From assembly GCA_045578465.1 (NCBI GenBank), contig JAZNKJ010000001.1, positions 1-6,275 on the forward strand: a stretch of 6,275 bases of DNA. The letters run 5' to 3'. Position 1 is the stretch's first letter. Every line of letters starts with the position of its first letter. The position numbers and the translations under genes were made by a program. The stretch is from SIG454 sp045578465 (lineage in GTDB: Bacteria > Bacillota > Clostridia > Monoglobales > Monoglobaceae). Positions 1 to 4,622 of this stretch are shown here, piece by piece. Below the pieces are notes generated by a model. The model did not search any database. It was not told where the DNA came from and was given only the letters and a program-made list of their open reading frames with translations.

Positions 1-34
1 TGTAATGGTTTTCAAGTATTTATGGCAAGGTAAA

Positions 35-40
35 TATACT
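35..40 (+). promoter_or_regulatory. Possible -10 element upstream of the leader hairpin
   Basis: TATACT lies in an A/T-rich stretch shortly before the 51-84 hairpin. No good -35 is visible at the right distance; the nearest candidate is TTCAAG at 11-16, with an 18-base spacer. If real, transcription would start near 47 and immediately meet the hairpin, giving an attenuator arrangement for the 138-1533 module. This is a weak call. Confidence 0.25.
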
Positions 41-50
41 CTTTTAGTAT

Positions 51-93
51 CTCCCGCCGGGGCAGCAGACGCTGACGGCGGGAGTTTTATTTT
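51..93 (+). terminator. Rho-independent terminator or leader attenuator
   Basis: CTCCCGCCG (51-59) pairs perfectly with CGGCGGGAG (76-84), giving a 9-bp GC-rich stem, followed by TTTTATTTT. It could end transcription from the 4623-5961 gene chain, which lies upstream on the circle, or attenuate transcription into the first gene at 138. The same 9-bp arms are reused in the terminator at 2964-2990. Confidence 0.8.
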
Positions 94-137
94 GCCGTAT
101 TAGATGGAATTATCCAAGAAAAAAGGAGAAATAAAGA

Positions 138-329
138 ATGAATGATGAAGCATTGAGAAAAAGAGTTAAGCTATACAAAGCTATGGGTTTTATAAAAAAC
201 TACTACGAATTAGCGGAAATTTTAGGAATGACAGAAAAGAGCTTGTATAACTGGCTAGGCGGCTATTTTGCTCTAGGCTACAAAAACAAGCAAATACTAA
301 ATAAAATATTATAGGAGCGTGGCTTATAA
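138..329 (+). CDS. Small helix-turn-helix protein, one near-terminal in-frame TAG
   Basis: ATG 138 has AAGGAG at 123-128, a good spacing. The protein is 58 residues if TAG 312-314 stops it, or 63 if TAG is read as Gln (residue 59) and TAA 327-329 is used. Residues 23-43 (YYELAEILGMTEKSLYNWLG) look like a helix-turn-helix followed by a helix with the SxYNWL pattern seen in small phage-encoded HTH proteins of Firmicutes (recalled resemblance). It is probably a DNA-binding regulator. With readthrough the stop overlaps the next start as TAATG, which suggests translational coupling. Without readthrough, the TAG forms part of TAGGAG, the ribosome binding site of the next gene, so this TAG could also be a normal stop. 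It was missed by the usual length cutoff. Confidence 0.75.
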
Positions 330-1113
330 TGGCTTTTACACAGAAAGAAATTGAATACTTACACGATACCGGGAAAATGCCAGATTGGATTTACTACCAA
401 CAGAACGGCAAAACCGCACAAGAAAACTATGCTATCCAGAAGCGAAAGCATTAGCAAGAAACAATGAAGCTGCTAGAGGAACGCCGCCGCCGGGAGCAAT
501 AGAAAATAGAAGAACGCCGCCGCAAAGAGCAGCTAGCAAAGGAAGAAAAAGAGCTTGAAGCCGAGATAGAGAAGAAAGCGGAAAAAGCTATTGAAAAGGC
601 ATTAGAGGAACTACTGAAAGACTTTGCTAAATAAAGCTCTAGCTAGCTACACAGAGCAAAAAAATAGAAAGGAGTGTATTTGCTTGCCAGCAGATGAAGA
701 ACTTTGGAAAATCATTGAAGAATTACCTAGATACTAGGTTAGCAACTGGGGCAGAGTTAAGAGCCTAATAGGAGAAGAGAAGATACTAACGCCAAAGCCA
801 GACGGCAAAGGGTATTTGCGTGTAAAGTTAAGCAAATAGCCAGAAATAAAGGGAAGATACATTACAAAAGATTTTAGAATACACAGGCTTGTAGCAAAGT
901 ATTTTTGCGAGAACTACGCAGAGGGAAAAGAAGTCCATCACAAGAACTTGCGGAGAGGGGATAACCGGGCGTGTAATCTGTTATGTTTAACGAAAGCAGA
1001 ACACGCAGCATTACATAGAAAGTTGCGAGAATAGGCAAAGCAGCAGAAAACCGCCGCAGACGAATAGACTAAAGGAGTATTAAACGATGGGATTAGTGCC
1101 GAATTAGAGATAG
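312..1113 (+). other. Cluster of nine in-frame TAG codons (candidate TAG-to-Gln recoding)
   Basis: TAG occurs in frame at 312, 452, 500, 735, 837, 1032, 1065, 1105 and 1111 across four consecutive genes, with no in-frame TAA, TGA or frameshift in about 460 codons. Six (452, 500, 735, 837, 1105, 1111) are clearly internal. 1032 lies in a low-complexity tail. 312 and 1065 sit directly before the next gene's Shine-Dalgarno and could be stops. Gln is favoured by the NUMOD4 position and by neighbouring Gln codons. No in-frame TAG occurs in any gene from 1810 to 5961, and none of those genes ends in TAG. Confidence 0.72.
329..634 (+). CDS. Charged coiled-coil protein with two in-frame TAG codons (read as Gln)
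   Basis: ATG 329 has GGAG at 314-317. The frame is open to TAA 632-634 except for TAG at 452-454 (codon 42) and 500-502 (codon 58). Read as Gln the product is 101 residues. The N-terminus (LHDTGKMPDWIYYQQNGKTA, residues 11-30, followed by QENY) resembles a motif I recall from small hypothetical proteins of Firmicutes mobile elements. Residues 36-101 are an almost uninterrupted Arg/Lys/Glu-rich helix with heptad character (for example LLEERRRREQ, KIEERRRKEQLAKEEKELEA). Both TAGs fall inside this Gln-tolerant helix and neighbour ordinary CAA codons. The helical pattern continues unchanged across each, as expected for sense codons and not for a truncated gene. The frame contains no TAA, TGA or shift. 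The role is unknown; it may be structural or a partner of the neighbouring HTH protein. Confidence 0.75.
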
Positions 1114-1142
1114 ATAACGGTCAGCAAGGAAAAGACCGATAA
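684..1142 (+). CDS. NUMOD4/HNH endonuclease-like protein with in-frame TAG codons
   Basis: TTG 684 is the only start well placed after AAAGGAG (668-674). TAGs lie at 735 (codon 18), 837 (52), 1032 (117) and 1065 (128); the first TAA is 1140-1142, giving 152 residues if every TAG is Gln. Residues 7-27 (LWKIIEELPRY-Q-VSNWGRVKSL) are a NUMOD4 motif, and the first TAG sits in its Y-x-VSN core, where Gln is frequent in the family. Residues 66-111 (IHRLVAKYF, EVHHKN, DNRACNLLCLTKAEH) form an HNH nuclease with H85, H86, N88, N98 and H107 as candidate catalytic or metal residues. Such proteins are usually homing or phage-packaging-associated endonucleases. Residues 113-152 are low-complexity and overlap the next gene by 56 nt. 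TAG 1065 lies just before the next gene's AAAGGAG and may be the true end. Confidence 0.78.
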
Positions 1143-1533
1143 ACAACACCGATACACCGCAAACAATTTAGAAGCATTAGACGAAGCCGCCAGACGCTTA
1201 CAGAGCAAAGGCGGCTTTAAACTCTATATGTATTTCGCAAAAAATCAGGACAAGTATAGTTTCGCTTTATCAAGTGCTGACTTTTGCGAATGGAGCGGTT
1301 TAGGAATAGGAGCATACAACACAGCTTTTGAGGAACTAAAGGAACAAGGCTATTTGATACCGAAGAACAGCGGGAACAAGAAAGAAACGGTATTTGTTTT
1401 CTATGACAAGTCCCAGATAGGCAAAGCAGAAGATAAAATAATAATTGAAATCCCGGAAGAAAAGGTATTAGAAACAAGGAAGATTGCGGAATTAGTGAGT
1501 AGTAGCAGCAGCGGCAAGCAGTTTGTATTTTAA
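1087..1533 (+). CDS. Winged-helix-like DNA-binding protein with two N-terminal in-frame TAGs
   Basis: ATG 1087 follows AAAGGAG (1070-1076). Codons 7 (1105-1107) and 9 (1111-1113) are TAG, after which the frame is open to TAA 1531-1533, giving 148 residues with TAG as Gln. The start reads MGLVPN-Q-R-Q-ITVSKEK. Residues 38-90 (SKGGFKLYMYFAKNQDKYSF, then a helix and AYNTAFEELKEQGYLI) resemble a conserved DNA-binding or replication-associated family of Firmicutes plasmids and phages in which an AYN-AF-EL helix is followed by a beta wing (recalled resemblance). A conventional caller would start at ATG 1228 and lose 47 residues, including the conserved KGGFKL segment. Three 24-bp repeats start just after the stop and are possible binding sites. 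The C-terminus has a Ser run (SSSSSG). The role is inferred as regulator or replication accessory factor. Confidence 0.75.
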
Positions 1534-1535
1534 CG

Positions 1536-1599
1536 CCGTTATTTTACGGCAATACAACAGCGTTATTTAACCGCAATACAACACCGTTATTTAACGGTA
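1536..1599 (+). repeat. Three 24-bp direct repeats (iteron-like), third partial
   Basis: Units begin at 1536, 1560 and 1584. Each starts with a CCGTTATTT(T/A)ACGG-like element, itself an inverted repeat (CCGTTA/TAACGG arms), and the first two share GCAATACAACA. The 24-bp period and the position directly after a DNA-binding protein gene suit iterons or an operator array. The period is a multiple of three, and the frame of the upstream gene stays open after its TAA across all three units (RYFTAIQQ, RYLTAIQH and so on), so an ancestral coding repeat is also possible. Confidence 0.7.
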
Positions 1600-1679
1600 A
1601 ATAAAGAAATACTACAAGAGAATACAAGATAATAATACATTGTCGGTTGATGTAGAGTAGAGAAGCAGCAGAAAAGCAA

Positions 1680-1774
1680 AGTGTCAAAATAACCCTAGCA
1701 AAAAATAAATAGTGAAAAAGTGTCAAAATAGCTTGACAAACAGTTATTTTGATGGTAGTATAATAGTGTCAATA
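1680..1774 (+). promoter_or_regulatory. Promoter and repeated operator-like motif of the recombinase gene
   Basis: TTGACA (1733-1738) with TAGTAT at 1756-1761 (17-base spacer), or TATAAT at 1759-1764 (20-base spacer), forms a sigma-70-type promoter. The motif AGTGTCAAAATA occurs at 1680-1691 and 1719-1730, with a shorter AGTGTCAATA at 1765-1774 over the start region. CAAAATA (1724-1730) and TATTTTG (1745-1751) form an inverted repeat spanning the -35. An outer pair, AACCCTAGC (1691-1699) and GCTAGGG (1794-1800), brackets the region. These may be recombinase subsites (res) or an autoregulatory operator. Confidence 0.6.
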
Positions 1775-1809
1775 AAACATTAGTTAAAATGACGCTAGGG
1801 GGTTAAACA

Positions 1810-2478
1810 ATGAATAACTATTTCAAGTATAAGCGTATCTCTACCAAAGAGGAAAGAGGATTACAGAAATACAACCGCCAAGAAGCAGCATTAAACAAAT
1901 ACGCCGCCGAGAACGGTATAGAGTTTGTAGCAGAGTTTCAAGAAGATGTGAGCGGCAAGAGCTTTGACAATCGCAAGGAATGGAACAGGCTTGAAAAGCT
2001 CGTTCAGCCGGGGGACACAATCGTTTTTAAGGACATTAGCAGATTTACAAGAGAAGCAAACAACGGCTACAACAAATATATGGAGCTTTTGGAAAGAGGG
2101 ATTGAATTAGTATTTATTGATAATCCCACCGTCAGCACCGCATACATTAAGCAGCTTTTGAATGTAGCCGAACAGCAGAACATAGTAGCAAGAACTAGCC
2201 TTGAAAGCACCGTTAAACTACTGATTATTGTAGAGCTTGACAGAGTAGAGCAAGAAAGATTGATACTCATTAACCGCATTAAATGCGGAATTTCCGCAAG
2301 TGAGAAGCAGCAGGGCAGAAAGCCGGGACAGCTTGACAAAATGACGGCAGAGCTTGAAGCAGACATAAAAGCATTTTTGGGCGATAGAAGTATTAAACAG
2401 GTTGATTTAATGGAAAAGCACAAGATTAGCAGAAACACGCTAAAGAAATACATTGAGCTTGTAAAAGAGAATAGCTAA
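1810..2478 (+). CDS. Serine recombinase (resolvase/invertase family)
   Basis: This 222-residue protein starts at ATG 1810 after AGGGGG (1797-1802) and ends with TAA. The N-terminal catalytic domain (about 4-155) shows YKRIST with candidate nucleophile Ser11 and Arg9, FQEDVSGKSF (43-52), the DISRFTRE motif (75-82) with Arg78 and Arg81, and a Q-E-R segment near 148-150 at the dimerisation helix. GRKPG (169-173) precedes a C-terminal helix-turn-helix at about 195-216 (IKQVDLMEKHKISRNTLKKY). Its length fits small resolvases (about 180-220), not large serine integrases. It most likely resolves replicon multimers at the repeats just upstream, or inverts a nearby segment. The motifs are complete and there are no in-frame TAGs. 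Confidence 0.93.
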   Translation: MNNYFKYKRISTKEERGLQKYNRQEAALNKYAAENGIEFVAEFQEDVSGKSFDNRKEWNRLEKLVQPGDTIVFKDISRFTREANNGYNKYMELLERGIELVFIDNPTVSTAYIKQLLNVAEQQNIVARTSLESTVKLLIIVELDRVEQERLILINRIKCGISASEKQQGRKPGQLDKMTAELEADIKAFLGDRSIKQVDLMEKHKISRNTLKKYIELVKENS

Positions 2479-2483
2479 AAGAG

Positions 2484-2547
2484 GGCAGCGGCGGGAGATA
2501 ATCAGCTTACACCACAAAGAAAAGTGTAAAGCTATACCGCCGCTGCC
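2484..2547 (+). repeat. Perfect 11-bp inverted repeat (stem A)
   Basis: GGCAGCGGCGG (2484-2494) is complementary to CCGCCGCTGCC (2537-2547). Inside it, GCTTACAC (2505-2512) can pair with GTGTAAAGC (2524-2532) with one bulged A, giving a branched or extended hairpin directly after the recombinase stop. It shares sequence space with stem B (2497-2587), so the two cannot form fully together without a pseudoknot. There is no long T-run after it, so it is a poor terminator. Confidence 0.8.
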
Positions 2548-2587
2548 TATTGATTTACGGTTTTCTTTGTGGTATAAGTTGATTATC
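2497..2587 (+). repeat. 27-bp near-perfect inverted repeat (stem B), interleaved with stem A
   Basis: Arms 2497-2523 and 2561-2587 are complementary at 25 of 27 positions; the exceptions are C2510 facing A2574 and G2505 facing T2579 (a G-U wobble in RNA). The arms are separated by 37 bp that include the right arm of stem A. The right arm carries the TATAAG -10 of a candidate promoter, and the left arm, read on the other strand, has TGTAAG at the equivalent place. Possible roles are an alternative-fold leader, an operator, or a recombination site. Confidence 0.8.
2550..2578 (+). promoter_or_regulatory. Candidate promoter for the 113-residue protein gene
   Basis: TTGATT (2550-2555), a 17-base spacer and TATAAG (2573-2578) match a sigma-70 promoter. 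The -10 lies within the right arm of the 27-bp inverted repeat, so protein binding or cruciform formation there would affect initiation. Transcription would start about 2585, giving a short leader of about 30 nt before ATG 2614. Confidence 0.55.
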
Positions 2588-2613
2588 GTATTAAACCGAA
2601 AGGGGTTTTAGCT

Positions 2614-2955
2614 ATGGCAAATTATAAAGTTAATGAAAAATCCAAGACTATCTCTGTATCTGGTGCTTTGACCGAGATTGAGCGTGGTATTATCTCCACT
2701 TACATTCTCAACGGCTACAAGGTCAAGGAGAAGAGAGAAGCCACCGCCGCCAGAGTTAGCAACGAGGATATTATTGCTTACTTTGACGAGAAGAAGGACG
2801 CAGAGGGCAAGAAGAGCTTTGAAGCAGAGAAGAATAAGAAGATGAAGGACAAGAACGGCAAGGAGCGGAAAGCAGGTTTCCTTGTGGCGTTGAAGTGGTT
2901 TAAAGCCAATTACGCAGACGCTTACAAAGAGATTGCCGACAGCAAAAAGAAGTAA
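2614..2955 (+). CDS. Small basic protein of unknown function, probably highly expressed
   Basis: This 113-residue protein starts at ATG 2614 after AAAGGGG (2600-2606) and ends in TAA. I do not recognise the family. It begins with a probable beta-rich segment (NYKVNEKSKTISVSGAL), then an alpha segment (IERGIISTYILNGYKVKEKR), a very Lys/Glu-rich middle (about 55-85) and a final helix containing GFLVALKWFKANYADAYKEI. The composition is strongly basic with no Cys and no signal or membrane segment, so a cytoplasmic nucleic-acid-binding role is possible but unproven. Codon use differs from the neighbours: Lys is mostly AAG and Glu mostly GAG, as in highly expressed genes, whereas neighbours use more AAA and GAA. 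It is monocistronic, between its own promoter region and a strong terminator. Confidence 0.88.
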   Translation: MANYKVNEKSKTISVSGALTEIERGIISTYILNGYKVKEKREATAARVSNEDIIAYFDEKKDAEGKKSFEAEKNKKMKDKNGKERKAGFLVALKWFKANYADAYKEIADSKKK

Positions 2956-2963
2956 AACAGCAG

Positions 2964-2994
2964 CGGCGGGAGTTTAAAAAGCTCCCGCCGTTTT
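2964..2994 (+). terminator. Strong rho-independent terminator
   Basis: CGGCGGGAG (2964-2972) and CTCCCGCCG (2982-2990) form a perfect 9-bp stem with a 9-nt loop, followed by TTTT. It lies 9 bases after the stop of the 113-residue protein gene and would isolate that gene from the replicase region. Confidence 0.9.
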
Positions 2995-3020
2995 CCGTGT
3001 TTAAATACAAAATCTCCGTG

Positions 3021-3128
3021 AGAGCCGTTTAAAGCCGTTGTGAGCGTTTTTTGCTTTTGGAAAGGGGTTTGTATTACCCGGATATAAAAAAGCCGTCCTA
3101 GAGCGTCCTAGAGCCGCCTCCAAGAGCC
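3021..3128 (+). repeat. 10-bp-periodic repeats upstream of the replicase (candidate origin region)
   Basis: Two short arrays share a 10-bp step and a G-A/C-GCC/GCG core. The first is AGAGCCGTTT, AAAGCCGTTG, TGAGCGTTTT (3021-3050). The second is AGCCGTCCTA, GAGCGTCCTA, GAGCCGCCTC and CAAGAGCC (3091-3128), including a clean tandem GTCCTAGAGC. The spacing of one helical turn and the position just upstream of the replicase promoter suit an initiator-binding or operator array. Confidence 0.5.
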
Positions 3129-3158
3129 TTGACAATCTCCCGCCCGCTGCTATACAAT
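3129..3158 (+). promoter_or_regulatory. Promoter of the replicase gene
   Basis: TTGACA (3129-3134) is a perfect -35. TATACA (3151-3156, 16-base spacer) and TACAAT (3153-3158, 18-base spacer) overlap as the -10. TG at 3148-3149 adds an extended -10. The transcript would have a leader of about 60 nt before ATG 3226, and no terminator is obvious between this gene and the 4623-5961 chain. Confidence 0.7.
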
Positions 3159-3225
3159 ACTTTGTAGTAAAAAAACCTATTGATAATATAACGCCAGTTT
3201 AACTATGGGCTGAGGGGGTCTATCT

Positions 3226-4539
3226 ATGCGGGAGTTTATAGCCGAATATCTCCAGACCTACTATGAGGAAGTCCCGCCGCGGGGGTTTTATAGGTCTATC
3301 TTCCCGCCAGGAGAGCTAGAGGAACACGGCAAGCAGGAAACAGGGCGGTATAATGCCGTAGCCGTAGAGCTTTTACCAAGAGCAAAAGAGAATGTAAATG
3401 CCCGCCGCCACATCATTACAGACGATTGGAAATTGCTTGATGAGCTTTTGAAAAGTGAAAACTTCATAATCATTTCGCCAATAAGCTACGCCGGGAGAAG
3501 CCGTGTAGCCGCCAACGCTCGTTTTATGTATGCGATAGCAATAGACCTTGACGGAATAACAGAAGAGCATTATTTGCGGGATTTGTTTTTTCAAATGGAA
3601 AACGGTTTTCTCCCGCAGCCGACATACACAGTTTTCAGCGGGACCGGAATACACCTATACTACCAACTAGAGCAGCCGCTTCCCTGTTTCAAGAACATTG
3701 TAAAGCAGCTAGCAGAGCTTAAAAAGGCTTTGACAAAGAAAGTATGGAATAAATACACTACGGAACTATACGACAAGCCGCAGATAGAAAGCCTTTTTCA
3801 AGGGTTTAGAATGGTCGGCGGCATAACAAAGGACGGCGGCAGAACAAGGGCGTTTGCTACTGGAAAAGCGGTTAGCATTGAGTATTTGAATGGTTTTGTA
3901 GAGGAACACGCAAGAGTAAAAGAATACACCTACAAAAGCAAATTAACGCTTGAAGCAGCAAAAAAGAAATACCCGGAATGGTATCAAAGCCGCATTGTAG
4001 AGAAGAAGCCGAGGGGCGTTTGGACTACAAAACAAGATTTGTTCTATTGGTGGGTGCGGCAGATACAGACCGGGGCAGCGGTCGGTCATCGGTATTTTTG
4101 TATTATGGTTTTAGCAATCTACGCAAAGAAAGCCGGGATAGACAGAGAAGAGCTTGAGCGTGTAGCGTTTGAGCTTGTAAAACCGTTTGACAGGCTGACG
4201 CAGGAGCAAACAAACCGCTTCACAAGGGAAGATGTATTAGCAGCTTTGGAAATGTATAATGATAACTACATTACTTTTCCCATTGATAGCATTGTAAATC
4301 TAACCGACATTCCAATAGAGAAAAACAAGAGAAATCACAGGCGGCAAGAGCTACATTTGAAGATTGCCAGAGCAAACAAAGCAATTCTAAAAGAAGCCGG
4401 GGAAATGAAGCCAGAGGGCAGACCTACAAAGGAAGCAGAGGTAAAACGATGGCGGCAGCAGCACCCGGACGGCACGAAAGCAGAGTGTATTAAGGAAACA
4501 GGCATTTCAAAGCCAACGGTTTATAAATACTGGTCTTGA
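3226..4539 (+). CDS. Plasmid replicase with archaeo-eukaryotic primase-like domain and C-terminal HTH
   Basis: This 437-residue protein starts at ATG 3226 after GAGGGGG (3212-3218) and stops at TGA. The N-terminal half carries AEP-type signatures: an hhhDLD motif (AIAIDLDG, Asp107 and Asp109, metal-binding) and an S-x-H-type motif in FSGTGIHLYY (Ser138, His143). A downstream FRMVGGITKDGG segment (194-205) contributes conserved basic residues. The middle (about 266-385) is an all-helical region with HRYFCIMVLAIYA and PIEKNKRNHRRQELHLKIAR, which I recall from primase/replication proteins of clostridial plasmids and mobile elements. Residues 398-436 (GRPTKEAEVKRW, AECIKETGISKPTVYKYW) form a C-terminal helix-turn-helix, likely for origin recognition. 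It most likely primes or initiates plasmid replication. No helicase motifs (Walker A) are seen, so a host helicase would be needed. There are no in-frame TAGs. Confidence 0.85.
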   Translation: MREFIAEYLQTYYEEVPPRGFYRSIFPPGELEEHGKQETGRYNAVAVELLPRAKENVNARRHIITDDWKLLDELLKSENFIIISPISYAGRSRVAANARFMYAIAIDLDGITEEHYLRDLFFQMENGFLPQPTYTVFSGTGIHLYYQLEQPLPCFKNIVKQLAELKKALTKKVWNKYTTELYDKPQIESLFQGFRMVGGITKDGGRTRAFATGKAVSIEYLNGFVEEHARVKEYTYKSKLTLEAAKKKYPEWYQSRIVEKKPRGVWTTKQDLFYWWVRQIQTGAAVGHRYFCIMVLAIYAKKAGIDREELERVAFELVKPFDRLTQEQTNRFTREDVLAALEMYNDNYITFPIDSIVNLTDIPIEKNKRNHRRQELHLKIARANKAILKEAGEMKPEGRPTKEAEVKRWRQQHPDGTKAECIKETGISKPTVYKYWS

Positions 4540-4564
4540 CCCGCTCCGCAGGCTTGATTTATGG

Positions 4565-4606
4565 TTAAACCGGGTTTATAATGGGGTTGAGTATTAAACC
4601 GGGTTT
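4565..4606 (+). repeat. Direct repeat TTAAACCGGGTTT x2, operator-like
   Basis: The 13-bp sequence occurs at 4565-4577 and 4594-4606, 29 bp apart start to start. Each copy is nearly palindromic (AAAC-CGG-GTTT). Both lie just before the HTH/coiled-coil gene and are natural candidates for autoregulation or for a centromere-like (partition) site. Confidence 0.5.
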
Positions 4607-4622
4607 TCAAGGGGGGTTTAGA

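Larger units (their letters stand above)
1..133. repeat. Left copy of terminal direct repeat (circular contig overlap)
   Basis: Bases 1-133 are identical, base for base, to 6143-6275 at the other end of the window. The simplest reading is that a circular molecule of 6,142 bp was assembled as a linear contig with overlapping ends. A real tandem duplication, or a concatemer junction, would look the same. The copy contains the terminator-like hairpin 51-84 and the ribosome binding site of the first gene. Confidence 0.93.

Noticed and set aside
111..119. DnaA-box-like TTATCCAAG
   Set aside because: It differs from the consensus at the last two bases, stands alone, and overlaps the leader next to a ribosome binding site.
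138..1142. Module as simple pseudogenes
   Set aside because: Decay should also produce TAA, TGA, frameshifts and lost ribosome binding sites. Only TAG is seen, and starts, spacing and domain motifs are intact. Not fully excluded, since every TAG is one C-to-T change from CAG.
1649..1714. Possible 21-residue TAG-containing ORF between the iteron-like repeats and the recombinase
   Set aside because: No ribosome binding site, two of its codons are TAG, and it overlaps the repeated promoter motifs; non-coding is simpler.
2067..2453. Minus-strand 128-residue ORF inside the recombinase gene
   Set aside because: Ser/Leu/Cys-rich shadow of the recombinase coding sequence; the + strand frame has complete catalytic motifs.
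2481..2560. Stem A as terminator of the recombinase gene
   Set aside because: The 11-bp stem has a 42-nt interior and is followed by a mixed sequence without a U-run.
4581..4622. ATG 4581 as start of the partition-like protein
   Set aside because: It has a weaker Shine-Dalgarno context than ATG 4623, would place the second operator-like repeat inside the coding sequence, and adds a non-domain leader.
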